From Sphingopyxis sp. (GTDB lineage: Bacteria > Pseudomonadota > Alphaproteobacteria > Sphingomonadales > Sphingomonadaceae): 64,000 nucleotides of DNA. The notes beneath the pieces are model-generated. The model did no database searches. It worked only from the letters and a program-made list of their open reading frames with translations, and had not been told where the DNA came from. The DNA is taken from contig JAGHZY010000012.1 in NCBI GenBank assembly GCA_017745175.1, forward strand, positions 30,642-94,641, in the 5' to 3' direction. The position numbers and the translations under genes were made by a program. This document shows positions 47,428-57,392 of this stretch, one piece after another. Within the stretch, counting starts at the first letter, position 1. Every line of letters starts with the position of its first letter.

Positions 47428-48843
47428 CTATTGCCGTTCGACCAGCCCGCCGCCGAGTGCGACATAGAGCGTCACCAGATTGTCGACCTGCGCGCGGCGA
47501 AGCTCGATCAGCGTCTGTTCGGATGCGAACAGATTGCGTTCGGCGTCGAGCACTTCGAGATAGGTCGACACGCCCTCGCGATACCGCTTGCGTGCGAGGT
47601 CGGCAATGCGCCGTGTCGCGAGCGTCCCGCGTTCCTGCGCCTCGACCTGCTCGGCAAGGTAGCGGCGCCCCGCGAGCGCGTCGGCGACTTCGCGAAAGGC
47701 GCCCTGCACGGTGCGTTCATAGGTCGCGACCGCGATATTCTCGCGCGCCTCGGCGACGGTCAAATTGCCCTTGTTGCGGCCGAAATCGAAGATCGGCAGG
47801 CTGATCGACGGGCCGAAGCTCCAGCCGAAACCGTTGTCGCTGAACAGATTGTCGAGCGAGCCCGAAGCGAAGCCGAGATTGCCGGTGAGCGAAATCGACG
47901 GGAAGAAGGCGGCGCGTGCTGCGCCGACATTGGCGCGTGCCGCGCGCAGCCGCTCCTCGGCCGCGACGACGTCGGGCCGTGCGACGAGCAGATCCGACGG
48001 CAGGCCGGCGGTCAACGTCGGCGACTGGCCCTGCCGGACAAGCGGCAGCGGCGCCGGCAGCGGCCCCGCGACCGGACCGCCGGTGAGCACGGCGAGAAAA
48101 TTGTCGGCCTGCGCCTTGGAGAGCTTCAGGCTGGCGAGCTGAGTCTCGGCCTGCGTCAGCAGCGTTTCGGACTGGCGATAGTCGAGCGCCGAGGTAACGC
48201 CCGCGTCGAGGCGGCGCTTCGCGATGCGCAGCCCTTCCTTGCGGCTCGTCACCGTCGCTTCAGCGAGCGCGATCTGCTCGTCGGCGCCGCGCGAGGCGAA
48301 ATAGGTCGAGGCGACGTCGCGGACAAGCGCGAGGCGGAAGGCGCGCTCGGCGGCCTCGGTCGCGAGATACTGGCTGCGCGCGGCCTCGGAGAGGTTCTTG
48401 ACACGGCCCCAGAAATCGAGCTCGAACGAGGTGACGCCGACGCCGACCGAATAGCGGTTCGTCGTGTCGGTTCCCGGACCGGTCAGCGATGGTCCGCGCG
48501 TCCGGGTCGCCTCGGCGCTCGCGCCCACCGTCGGCAGGCGATCGGCGTCCTGGATGCGGTAGAGGCCGCGCGCTTCCTCGATCTGCGCAATCGCGACCGC
48601 AAGGTCGCGGTTGCGCTCGATCGCCTGCGCGATCAGTAGCTCGAGCTGCGGATCGGCGAAGAAATCGCGCCAGGCGACGTCGGTCGCCCGCTGGCCGAGC
48701 GTCACGTCGCCCGCAAATTCGGCCGGATAGTCGGCCGCGGTCGAGAGTGGCGGGCGCTCGTGCTTCGGCGCCATGTTGACGCATCCGGCGAGCGTCGTCG
48801 CCGCGAGCAGCGCGATCAGGTTACGCATGGCCGGCTTCCTCAT
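47428..48843 (-). CDS. Efflux transporter outer membrane subunit (NodT/OprM family)
   Basis: LAATTLAGCVNMAPKHERPPLSTAADYPAEF lipobox; ASAEATRTRGPSLTG...LLVARPDVVAAEERLRAARANVGAARAAFFPSISLTGNLGFAS. Confidence 0.96.
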   Translation of the reverse strand: MRKPAMRNLIALLAATTLAGCVNMAPKHERPPLSTAADYPAEFAGDVTLGQRATDVAWRDFFADPQLELLIAQAIERNRDLAVAIAQIEEARGLYRIQDADRLPTVGASAEATRTRGPSLTGPGTDTTNRYSVGVGVTSFELDFWGRVKNLSEAARSQYLATEAAERAFRLALVRDVASTYFASRGADEQIALAEATVTSRKEGLRIAKRRLDAGVTSALDYRQSETLLTQAETQLASLKLSKAQADNFLAVLTGGPVAGPLPAPLPLVRQGQSPTLTAGLPSDLLVARPDVVAAEERLRAARANVGAARAAFFPSISLTGNLGFASGSLDNLFSDNGFGWSFGPSISLPIFDFGRNKGNLTVAEARENIAVATYERTVQGAFREVADALAGRRYLAEQVEAQERGTLATRRIADLARKRYREGVSTYLEVLDAERNLFASEQTLIELRRAQVDNLVTLYVALGGGLVERQ

Positions 48844-51800
48844 GATGGCCTTTCTCGGCGGGGGCAGGGGGCCGCTTGCGGCTGAGCCATTTGCGCACCG
48901 ACAGATAGAAGAGCGGGATGAAGAAGATGCCGAGCAGGGTCGCCGCGATCATCCCGCCCATCACGCCCGATCCGACCGCGATGCGGCTTGCGGCGCCCGC
49001 GCCGCTCGCGATCACGAGCGGCACCATGCCGAGGATGAAGGCAAGGCTGGTCATGATGATCGGGCGCAGGCGCAGCTTGACCGCCTCCATCACCGCGTCG
49101 AGCGTCGACTTGCCCTCGGCTTCCTGCTCGATTGCGAATTCGACGATCAGGATCGCATTCTTCGCCGCGAGCCCGATGATCGTTATCAGGCCGACGTTGA
49201 AATAGATGTCGGCCGAAAGCCCGCGCAGCATCGAGAAGAGCACCGCGCCGAGCACGCCGAGCGGTACGACGAGCAGCACCGAAACGGGCACCGACCAGCT
49301 TTCGTAGAGCGCGGCGAGCAGCAGGAAGACGACGACGAGCGACAGGCCGAGCAGCATGCCGATCTGTCCCGCCGACTGTTTCTCCTCATAGGAAATGCCC
49401 GTCCACTCGTAGGAGAAACCGGCAGGGAGCTGCGACGCGAGTCGCTCCATTTCGGCCATCGCCTCGCCGGTTGACTGGCCCGGGGCGGGCTCGCCCGAGA
49501 TCGTCATCGCGGGATAGCCGTTGTAGCGCTGGAGCTGCGGCGCCTCGGCCGACCATTCGGCGGTGCTGAACGATCCGAACGGCACCATGCCGCCGTTCGC
49601 GCTGCGCACGCGGAGGTCGAGCACGTCCTGCGGCGTCATGCGGCTTGCCGCGTCGGCCTGGAGCAGCACGCGCAGCACGCGGCCCTCGCGGGTGAAGTCG
49701 TTGGCATAGGCGCTGCCGAAGCTGATCGCGAGCGTCGCGTTGACGTCGCCGATCGACAGGCCGAGCGCGCGCGCCTGGATGCGGTCGATATCGACCTTGA
49801 GCACCGGCGCGTCCTCCTGCCCCTCGGGGCGGACGTTGGCGAGCAGCTTGCTCTGCATTGCACCACCGAGCATCTGGTTGCGCGCAGCGATCAATGCCTC
49901 GCGTCCATTGCCGCCGCGGTCCTGCAGCTTGAAGGTGAAGCCGCTCGACGTGCCGAGTTCGGGGATCGACGGCGGGCTCAGCGAGAAGGCGAAGGCCTCC
50001 TTGATTCCCATGAGGGTGCCCATCGCCTTGCCAGCGATCGCGTCGGCGCTATTTTCCTTGCCCTTGCGTTCGTCCCAAGGTTTCAGCGGGGTGAACATGA
50101 TCGCATTCGCCTGGCCCTGGCCGAAGAAGCTGAACCCGTTCACCAGCACGATATTGGCGACCTGCGGCTGCTCGGCGAAGAATTGCTTCACCTGCTTCGT
50201 CGCCTCGTTGGTGCGCTGGGTCGTCGCGCCCGGAGGCGCCTGGATGACGGTGATCAGATAGCCCTGGTCTTCCTGCGGCAGGAAGGAGCCGGGAAGGCGG
50301 AAAAACAGCAACGCGGTGATCGCGACCATTGCGACGAACACACCGAGCCAGCGCAGCGGCGCGGCCAGTATCTTGCCGACCCTGCCCTGATAGCGGTCGG
50401 TCGTGCGGCCGAACCAGTCGTTGAAGCGGCCGAAGAAACGGTCGAAGAACTCCCCGACGGGCCCGCCGCGTTTCGTCTGGTCGTGCGGCTTCAGCAGCGT
50501 CGCGCACAGCGCGGGTGTGAGCGTCAGCGCGAGCAGCGCCGAGAAGGCGATCGAGATCGCCAGCGTCATCGAGAACTGGCGATAGATACCGCCCGTCGAG
50601 CCGGGGAAGAAGGCCATCGGGATGAACACCGCGATCAGCACCAGCGTGATGCCGATGATCGCCGAGGTGATCTGGCCCATCGCCTTCACGGTCGCATCAT
50701 AGGGCGACATATGCTCCTCGTTCATGATGCGCTCGACATTCTCGATCACGACGATCGCGTCGTCGACGAGGATGCCGATCGCGAGCACCATGCCGAACAG
50801 GGTGAGCACGTTGATCGAAAAGCCGAACATCCAGAGGCCGAGGCAGGCGCCCGCGAGCGCAATCGGAACGACCACGGTCGGAATCACCGTCGCACGCCAG
50901 TTCTGGAGAAACAGGAACATGACGAGGAAGACGAGCACCATCGCTTCGGCGAGGGTCTTCACCACTTCCTCGATCGACAGGCTGATGAAGGGTGTGGTGT
51001 CGTAGGGGATCGACCAGGTGACGTCGGGCGGGAAGCCCTTCGACAGCTCGGCCATGCGCGTGCGAATGCCTTCGGCGGTCGCAAGGGCGTTGGCACCGGG
51101 GGTGAGCTGGACCGCGAGGCCCGCCATCGGCTTGCCGTTGAGTTCGGACGAGAAGAGATAGCTCGCCGCACCGAGTTCGACGCGGCCGACGTCGCCGAGC
51201 GTGACGGCCGACCCGTCGGGGTTGGCGCGCAGGATGATGCTTTCGAACTGTTCGGGCTTGGTGAAGCGGCCCTGCGTGGTGATCACGGCGTTGAGCTCGG
51301 CCCCCTTGGCGATCGGCTGATCGCCGAGCTGGCCGCCCGGGGTCTGGCTGTTCTGTTCCTGCACCGCGCCGAGCGCTTCGGCGGGCGACAAATTGTGCGA
51401 CGCGAGCTTTTGCGGATCGAGCCAGATGCGCATCGCATATTCGGGGGCGAACGCCTGGACGTTGCCGACGCCGTTCACGCGCCGGAGCTCGTCGAGCACG
51501 CGCGTGTTCGCGAAATTGTTGACCTCCATCGGGTCGGTGTTGCCGCTCTTCGAGGTGATCGCGACGATCAGCAGGAAGCCCGAATTGGCTTCGGTGACCG
51601 AAATCCCCTGACGGCGGACGTCCTCGGGCAGGCGCTGTTCGACGCGGCGCAGGCGGTTCTGGACCTCCATCTGGGCATTGTCGATATCGGTTCCGGCCTC
51701 GAAGGTCAGGTTGATCGATGCGGTGCCGTTCGATTCGCTGGTCGAGGCCATGTAGAGGAAGCCCTCGACCCCGTTCAGTTCCTGCTCGATGACCTGCGTG

Positions 51801-51985
51801 ACATTCTGTTCGAGCGTCTTGGCGTCGGCACCCGGATAGGTGACGCCGATCGTCAGCGACGGCGGCGCGACCGACGGATATTGCTCGACGGGAAGTCCGC
51901 GCAGCGCGATGATCCCGGCAAGCAGGATGCCGATGGCGATGACCCAGGAGAAGATGGGCCGGTCGATGAAGAAGCGGGGGGTCAT
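48821..51985 (-). CDS. Efflux RND transporter permease subunit (AcrB/MexB type)
   Basis: MTPRFFIDRPIFSWVIAIGILLAGIIALRGLPVEQYPSVAPPSLTIGVTYPGADAKTLEQNVTQVIEQELNGVEGFLYMAS; 1054 aa. Confidence 0.98.
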   Translation of the reverse strand: MTPRFFIDRPIFSWVIAIGILLAGIIALRGLPVEQYPSVAPPSLTIGVTYPGADAKTLEQNVTQVIEQELNGVEGFLYMASTSESNGTASINLTFEAGTDIDNAQMEVQNRLRRVEQRLPEDVRRQGISVTEANSGFLLIVAITSKSGNTDPMEVNNFANTRVLDELRRVNGVGNVQAFAPEYAMRIWLDPQKLASHNLSPAEALGAVQEQNSQTPGGQLGDQPIAKGAELNAVITTQGRFTKPEQFESIILRANPDGSAVTLGDVGRVELGAASYLFSSELNGKPMAGLAVQLTPGANALATAEGIRTRMAELSKGFPPDVTWSIPYDTTPFISLSIEEVVKTLAEAMVLVFLVMFLFLQNWRATVIPTVVVPIALAGACLGLWMFGFSINVLTLFGMVLAIGILVDDAIVVIENVERIMNEEHMSPYDATVKAMGQITSAIIGITLVLIAVFIPMAFFPGSTGGIYRQFSMTLAISIAFSALLALTLTPALCATLLKPHDQTKRGGPVGEFFDRFFGRFNDWFGRTTDRYQGRVGKILAAPLRWLGVFVAMVAITALLFFRLPGSFLPQEDQGYLITVIQAPPGATTQRTNEATKQVKQFFAEQPQVANIVLVNGFSFFGQGQANAIMFTPLKPWDERKGKENSADAIAGKAMGTLMGIKEAFAFSLSPPSIPELGTSSGFTFKLQDRGGNGREALIAARNQMLGGAMQSKLLANVRPEGQEDAPVLKVDIDRIQARALGLSIGDVNATLAISFGSAYANDFTREGRVLRVLLQADAASRMTPQDVLDLRVRSANGGMVPFGSFSTAEWSAEAPQLQRYNGYPAMTISGEPAPGQSTGEAMAEMERLASQLPAGFSYEWTGISYEEKQSAGQIGMLLGLSLVVVFLLLAALYESWSVPVSVLLVVPLGVLGAVLFSMLRGLSADIYFNVGLITIIGLAAKNAILIVEFAIEQEAEGKSTLDAVMEAVKLRLRPIIMTSLAFILGMVPLVIASGAGAASRIAVGSGVMGGMIAATLLGIFFIPLFYLSVRKWLSRKRPPAPAEKGHHEEAGHA

Positions 51986-51991
51986 GTCAGG

Positions 51992-53146
51992 TCAGCGCTT
52001 CGCCGCGGGGGCGGGCGCCGCTCCCTTGGGCTGGGCAACGCGCACCGGCTGGCCGGGCTGGACCTTTTGCAACCCGTCGACGATCACCCGGTCACCCGGC
52101 TTCAGCCCGTCGAGGATCGCCCACTGGCCGGCGACCATCGTGCCGAGCTTTACCGGGCGCGGCGTCGCGACATTCTTGGCATCGAGCACCATGACGCTCG
52201 CATTGCCGGCCGCCAGCTTGACCGCGCGCTGGGGGATCAGCATCCCGTCGGCGCGGTTGCCGGCAAAGATGCGCGCGCGCACGAACTGGCCGGGCAGCAG
52301 CGCCGCGTTCGCATTGGGGAATTCGGCGCGCAGCGCGGCGGTGCCCGTCGCCTCGTCGATCGACAGGTCGAAGAAGTCGAGGTGGCCGGTGATCGGATAG
52401 GCGGTGCCGTCCTCGAGGATCAGCTGGACCTCGACGCGGTCGAGCTGCGGCGCCCGTACCTTGCCCGCCTCGAGGTCGCGGCGCGTCGCCAGCAGGTCCG
52501 AACTCGACTGGCCGAAATTGACATAGACCCGGTCGATCTGCTCGATCGTCGTGAGCAAGGTACCCTGCCCGGCGCTGACCAGCGCGCCTTCGGTGACTTC
52601 GGCGCGGCGGGCGCGGCCCGAAATCGGCGCCGTGACCGACGCATAGCCAAGGTTAAGGCGCGCGGACTCAAGGTTGGCCTGGGCCGCCGCGACGTCGGCT
52701 TCGGCGGTGCGCTGCGCGGCGACCGCGGCGTCATATTCCTGCTTGCCGATCGCCTGGTCGGCAAGCAGCGGTTGATATCGGCCGACCACCTGCCGCGCAT
52801 TGGCGGCGGTCGCTTGCGCACGGGCAAGCTGCGCGCGCGCAGCATTGGCGGTCGCGATCAGTTCGCGCGGATCGATCCGGAACAGGGGCGTCCCCGCGGG
52901 AACATAGCTGCCTTCGTTGAACAGCCGGCGCTCGACGATGCCGTTGACGCGGGCGCGCACCTCGGAGGTGCGGTACGCCTGCACGCGGCCGGGCAGTTCG
53001 ATGACATTCGGTACGGCCTGCGTGCGGACCGTCACGATATCGACCTCGGGCGGCGGCGGGGCCGGCGGTGCCTCGGACGAGCAGGATGCCAGCAGCAAGG
53101 CCAGCGCAGCGCCGGCGGCGCAGCTGAGAGGGCGGACGCGACTCAT
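51992..53146 (-). CDS. Efflux RND transporter periplasmic adaptor subunit
   Basis: MSRVRPLSCAAGAALALLLASCSSEAPPAPPPPEVDIVTVRTQAVPNVIELPGRVQAYRTSEVRARVNGIVERRLFNEGSYVPAGTPLFRIDP. Confidence 0.97.
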   Translation of the reverse strand: MSRVRPLSCAAGAALALLLASCSSEAPPAPPPPEVDIVTVRTQAVPNVIELPGRVQAYRTSEVRARVNGIVERRLFNEGSYVPAGTPLFRIDPRELIATANAARAQLARAQATAANARQVVGRYQPLLADQAIGKQEYDAAVAAQRTAEADVAAAQANLESARLNLGYASVTAPISGRARRAEVTEGALVSAGQGTLLTTIEQIDRVYVNFGQSSSDLLATRRDLEAGKVRAPQLDRVEVQLILEDGTAYPITGHLDFFDLSIDEATGTAALRAEFPNANAALLPGQFVRARIFAGNRADGMLIPQRAVKLAAGNASVMVLDAKNVATPRPVKLGTMVAGQWAILDGLKPGDRVIVDGLQKVQPGQPVRVAQPKGAAPAPAAKR

Positions 53147-53213
53147 AAGGACCCCTGAAAAATCGCAGTTGTGCGGGATTTGGTTATACGCAAAAGCTTG
53201 CGCTGGCACGCCG

Positions 53214-53229
53214 TGTAATTTAAATTACA
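53214..53229. promoter_or_regulatory. TetR-type operator candidate TGTAATTTAAATTACA
   Basis: Perfect 16-bp palindrome between divergent RND operon and TetR gene. Confidence 0.8.
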
Positions 53230-53265
53230 GAAAAGAGCAAGGGAAGAGGGGCGCGCAAATTGGAC

Positions 53266-53895
53266 ATGTCGGAAATGGCCATATGTCAAATGGATAGATC
53301 ATCGCCGCGCGAACGGCGGCAAAATGCGATTCTCGACGCGGCGGAGGCGCTGTTCCTCGAGCAGGGGTATGAGCGCACCAGTCTCGCCGAAATCGTGAGG
53401 CGTTCGGGTGGCTCGCTCGCGACGCTTTACGAGCTGTTCGGCAACAAGCAGGGCCTGCTTCGCGCGATCGCGACCCGCTGGAGCGACGAGGCGATGTTGC
53501 GGTCGCTGGACGAGGATTCGATCGGCGGGCTGTCGACGGTGGAAATCCTGAAGAGTTATGCGCACCGTCAGCGCGAAATGATGGAATCGCCGCACGCCGT
53601 GGCGTTGATGCGCATGCTGATCTCCGAAAGCTTGCGCGACCGCGAGTTCGCGACGCAAATCTACCACGACCTGCACGTGCCGGCACTGGAAGAGCTGACC
53701 GAGCTGTTCGCGGAATGGGCGGCGACGGGCAGGGCGGACATGGACCGGCCCGAAGCCGCGGCACGGCTGTTCTTTGATATCGTCGTCGGCGATTCGATGC
53801 TGAACACGCTCGCGGGCATCGAGGAAGAATGGCTCGACAACGAACAGGTCGACTGGCGCCTCCAGCCTTTCCTTTCGCATTTCAAGATTCGATAG
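53266..53895 (+). CDS. TetR/AcrR family transcriptional regulator
   Basis: RQNAILDAAEALFLEQGYERTSLAEIVRRSGGSLATLYELFGNKQGLLRAI. Confidence 0.96.
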   Translation: MSEMAICQMDRSSPRERRQNAILDAAEALFLEQGYERTSLAEIVRRSGGSLATLYELFGNKQGLLRAIATRWSDEAMLRSLDEDSIGGLSTVEILKSYAHRQREMMESPHAVALMRMLISESLRDREFATQIYHDLHVPALEELTELFAEWAATGRADMDRPEAAARLFFDIVVGDSMLNTLAGIEEEWLDNEQVDWRLQPFLSHFKIR

Positions 53896-53979
53896 GCATC
53901 GTTCGTCGTCGTTTCCGTCAGTTGACATGAATGTAAATAACTGAAAGCCTGCGGCCTCCTGTTTCGGGAGTGTCGCGTC

Positions 53980-55326
53980 TTGGCCAGTACCGCCCTGCCT
54001 TCGGCTGCATCGGCCGACGAAACACCGGCGCTGCGCCCGCGTACGGTCGCCGTCTACGCGGCGACCGCGGGGCCGACGGTGATCCTCGGCCTGCCGTTCA
54101 GCGTCTATCTGCCGCCCTATATCGCCGAAGGCGGGGTGATCCCGGTGGCGCTGGTCGGGCTGCTCTTCTCGCTTACCACCATCTGGGACGGTGTCGTCGA
54201 TCCGCTGATCGGCACGATGGTTGATCGCATACGCACGGGCCCGGGCGCGCACCGGCGCTGGATGCTGACCGCGCTCGTGCCGCTGTCGGTCCTGCTATTC
54301 GCGCTCGTGACCGTTGGCGACCGGATGCCTTTTGCGGCGCTCTTCCTGATGATGGTGCTCTTTTATTCGAGCTACAGCCTTTACGAGGTTGCGCAGCTTT
54401 CTTGGGGGGCCGCGCTCGTCCGCACGCCCGCCGACAGCGCACTGCTCTACGGGATGCGCGACTGGTTCGCGAAGATCGCGCTGATCCTTGCCTTTGCCGC
54501 GCCCGCGGCGGCGCAATTGCTGGTCCCCGGCATCAGCCTGCAGGGACGGATCATGGCCTATGCCAGCCTCTTCCTGCTGATGGTTCCGATCGCACTGTTC
54601 GCGATCCGCCGCGTCCCGCCGCGCGCCGTGGTTGCCGAGCCGGGGATCGGCTGGCGGCAGGAGATACGCGCGTCGCTGTCTTTCCCGCCGTTGATGCTGC
54701 TGCTCGGCGTGCAATTCCTAAACAGCTTCGCCTTCGGCTCGCTGACCGCGCTTTTCGTCTTCTTCGCCGCCGCGGTGCTCGATCTCGATGCGCAGAGCGC
54801 GGTGCTGCTCTTTGCGAGTTTCATCGGCGGCGCGCTCGCTTCGCCGGTGTGGACCTTTCTCGCGCACCGTTTCGGCAAGCCGCCGATGATGATGGCGATG
54901 GGGCTGCTGATTTCGGGCCTGCTTGTCGCCACGCTGGCGCAGGAACCGCACGGGCTGGGGCAGGCGGTCGGCTTCTCGCTCATGCTCGGCACGGGCTTCG
55001 TCGGACTGCTTTTCACCTATTCGATGCTCGCCGACCTGATCCCGCGCGATGCCGAGCGCTGCGGGCGCAGCCGTTCGGCGTTTCTCTTTGCACTCCTGAA
55101 CCTGATGCAAAAGTTCGGCGTCGCCGTGGCGATCGCGGTCAGCTATCTTCTTCTCGACCTCGTCGGTTTCGATCCGCGAAACGGCGAGGCGGCGGCGCGC
55201 GCCCTGCACCTCATCTTTGCTTTGCAGCCGACCGCGAGCTGGATGGTCATGGTGGTCCTGTTGCTTGCGATGCAGCGCGAACTTGCCCGTGCGCCCGCAC
55301 TTGCAATCGCTGCCCCGCCCAAGTAA
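53980..55326 (+). CDS. MFS transporter (GPH/MelB-like), TTG start
   Basis: 12-TM; LLFSLTTIWDGVVDPLIGTMVDRIRTGPGAHRRWMLTALVPLSV. Confidence 0.9.
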   Translation: MASTALPSAASADETPALRPRTVAVYAATAGPTVILGLPFSVYLPPYIAEGGVIPVALVGLLFSLTTIWDGVVDPLIGTMVDRIRTGPGAHRRWMLTALVPLSVLLFALVTVGDRMPFAALFLMMVLFYSSYSLYEVAQLSWGAALVRTPADSALLYGMRDWFAKIALILAFAAPAAAQLLVPGISLQGRIMAYASLFLLMVPIALFAIRRVPPRAVVAEPGIGWRQEIRASLSFPPLMLLLGVQFLNSFAFGSLTALFVFFAAAVLDLDAQSAVLLFASFIGGALASPVWTFLAHRFGKPPMMMAMGLLISGLLVATLAQEPHGLGQAVGFSLMLGTGFVGLLFTYSMLADLIPRDAERCGRSRSAFLFALLNLMQKFGVAVAIAVSYLLLDLVGFDPRNGEAAARALHLIFALQPTASWMVMVVLLLAMQRELARAPALAIAAPPK

Positions 55327-55486
55327 AGGCCGCTTTCATTCGGACAGATGCGCCGTTTTTCCTTCCGCCTTTCGCCGACATGCTCGGGGAGGGTGGGCGG
55401 ACTATTGCCCAAAGCGCGCTTGACGCGCCGGGGGCGGCAACCCATCTGGCCCGGATCATTGACGCATGAAGGACAGGACGATCGAC

Positions 55487-55684
55487 ATGGCGAAGACCAG
55501 CCCGGCTGAGTTCATCAATCAGGTGCGCGCCGAAGCCCGCAAGATCGTGTGGCCGACGAGCCGCGAAACGGTGCAGACGACGATCATGGTGCTGATTATG
55601 ACGACGATCCTTTCGCTGTTCTTCTTTGGCGTCGACACGGTTTTCAACGCGATCGTCAGCTGGCTGACGTCGCTCGCGCGCTGA
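55487..55684 (+). CDS. secE: Preprotein translocase subunit SecE
   Basis: MAKTSPAEFINQVRAEARKIVWPTSRETVQTTIMVLIMTTILSLFFFGVDTVFNAIVSWL. Confidence 0.97.
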   Translation: MAKTSPAEFINQVRAEARKIVWPTSRETVQTTIMVLIMTTILSLFFFGVDTVFNAIVSWLTSLAR

Positions 55685-55719
55685 TCGCCCGCGGTTACAG
55701 GGACAGGATACGGATACAC

Positions 55720-56256
55720 ATGGCGCGCTGGTACATCATTCACGCCTATTCGGGTTTCGAGAACAAGGTTCGCGATTCGGTGCTCGCCGAAGCCGAACGC
55801 ATGGGCCTCACCGACTTTGTCGAGGCCGTCGAGGTCCCGGTTGAAACCGTCACCGAGGTGAAGCGCGGCAAGAAGGTGCAGGCCGAGCGGAAATTCTTCC
55901 CAGGCTACGTTCTCGCCAAGCTGACGATGACCGACGATGTCTACCACCTCGTCAAGAACACGCCGAAGGTTACCGGCTTCCTCGGTTCGTCGGGCAAGCC
56001 GCAGGCGATCAGCGAGGCCGAGGCCGCGCGCATCCTGAACAGCAAGGAAGAGGCTGCGGCGCGTCCGAAGACCGAAATCCGCGTCGATTACGAAATCGGC
56101 GATCAGGTCAAGGTGCTCGACGGCCCCTTCGCCAGCTTCAACGGGCTGGTCGAGGAACTCGATTTCGAAAAGGCGCGCGTCAAGGTGTCGGTGTCGATCT
56201 TCGGCCGCGCCACGCCGGTCGAACTCGACTTCGAACAGGTCGAACGCTTCAAATAA
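55720..56256 (+). CDS. nusG: Transcription termination/antitermination protein NusG
   Basis: MARWYIIHAYSGFENKVRDSVLAEAERMGL...FFPGYVLAKLTMTDDVYHLVKNTPKVTGFLG. Confidence 0.98.
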   Translation: MARWYIIHAYSGFENKVRDSVLAEAERMGLTDFVEAVEVPVETVTEVKRGKKVQAERKFFPGYVLAKLTMTDDVYHLVKNTPKVTGFLGSSGKPQAISEAEAARILNSKEEAAARPKTEIRVDYEIGDQVKVLDGPFASFNGLVEELDFEKARVKVSVSIFGRATPVELDFEQVERFK

Positions 56257-56286
56257 CAGCGCCGCGCGCCCTTGCGGGCGCGGGCC

Positions 56287-57237
56287 ATGTCCAGCCGGAT
56301 GGAATCGCGCATGAGCCTCACTCCCGAAGAGATGCAGGCGCGCATCGATCTCGCGCGCGAAATCAATGCGAGCACGCCCGCCGACAAGGTCGTCGGCGCC
56401 GTCGCGCGGCTGTTCGACCTCGATGCGGTTCCGGGGGTCGACGACGAATTCACCTTCCCCGCACGGCCGACCACCTCGCGCGAGCGGATTTTCGGCGGGC
56501 AGGTGATCGCGCAGGCGATGACCGCCGCGGCGCGCACGGTCGATCCCGACAAGCAGGTCCATTCGCTCCATGCCTATTTCCTGCGCGGCGGCGACGAGAC
56601 GAAGCCGCTCCATTTCCGCCTTCACCGTGACTTCGACGGCCGCAGCTTCTCGAACCGCCGGGTCGTCGTGCGCCAGGACGGCAAGGTCATCTTCAACCTG
56701 ACCGCGTCCTTTCAGCTTCCTGCCGAGGGCCTGTCGCACCAGATCGCGATGCCCGAACTGCTGCCGCCCGAGGAATGCTGGGATTTCACCGATTTCATCG
56801 CGGCCGACCCGCATATTTCGGACCGGCAGCTCGGGCATATGGCGCGCAGCCGGCCGTTCGAGGTGCGCAGCTTCCGGCCACCGGCTTCCGAAAAGGCGAC
56901 GCAGCATTATCAGTGGTTCCGCGTCGCATCGCCGATCGGCGACGATCCGCTGCTCCACCGCGGTTTCCTCGCCTTCGCGTCGGACATGGGGCTGCTGTCG
57001 TCGGCAATGCTGCCGCACGGCGTCGGTTTCTGGACCCCGGGCATGGTGTCGACCAGCCTCGACCATGCGATGTGGTTTCACGGCGATGTGCGCGTCGACG
57101 ACTGGTTCGTGTTCGTGATGGACAGCCCGTGGACGGGGGGTGACCGTGGGCTTTGCCGCGGTTCGATCTATCGCCGCGACGGAACCCTGATGGCCACGGT
57201 CGCGCAGGAAGGCCTCATCCGCTACCGGCCCCAATAA
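56287..57237 (+). CDS. tesB: Acyl-CoA thioesterase II (TesB-like)
   Basis: RPTTSRERIFGGQVIAQAMTAAARTVDPDKQVHSLHAYFLRGGDETKPLHFRLHRDFDGRSFSNRRVVVRQDGKVIFNLTASFQ. Confidence 0.94.
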   Translation: MSSRMESRMSLTPEEMQARIDLAREINASTPADKVVGAVARLFDLDAVPGVDDEFTFPARPTTSRERIFGGQVIAQAMTAAARTVDPDKQVHSLHAYFLRGGDETKPLHFRLHRDFDGRSFSNRRVVVRQDGKVIFNLTASFQLPAEGLSHQIAMPELLPPEECWDFTDFIAADPHISDRQLGHMARSRPFEVRSFRPPASEKATQHYQWFRVASPIGDDPLLHRGFLAFASDMGLLSSAMLPHGVGFWTPGMVSTSLDHAMWFHGDVRVDDWFVFVMDSPWTGGDRGLCRGSIYRRDGTLMATVAQEGLIRYRPQ

Positions 57238-57349
57238 GGCTTGTTTTCCGGCGTCTTTGGTTCTATGGGCGCCGCTTCGCGTCAGACAAGGTCGCGATTC
57301 CGCGCGGGAGGAAGGGGTGATGCCCTTCTGCTTGACCGCTTATTTTGAG

Positions 57350-57369
57350 CCCCGGATCAAGGTCCGGGG
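57350..57369. repeat. Short inverted repeat CCCCGGA-TCAAGG-TCCGGGG upstream of the rplK Shine-Dalgarno
   Basis: 7-bp perfect arms; same CCGGATCAAG theme as the 17.3/29.9/62.0 kb repeats. Confidence 0.55.
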
Positions 57370-57392
57370 CGACAGAAAGAAAGGAGGCCATC

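Noticed and set aside
50183-53158. 991-aa plus-strand ORF
   Set aside because: Antisense to the RND permease and adaptor genes; no recognisable domain.
53919-53943. CAGTT...AACTG inverted repeat with TTGACA upstream of the MFS gene
   Set aside because: Short arms and poor similarity to the TetR palindrome; could be chance.
55327-55486. Possible tRNA-Trp upstream of secE, as in some bacteria
   Set aside because: No tRNA-like T-loop or acceptor pattern found on reading the region.
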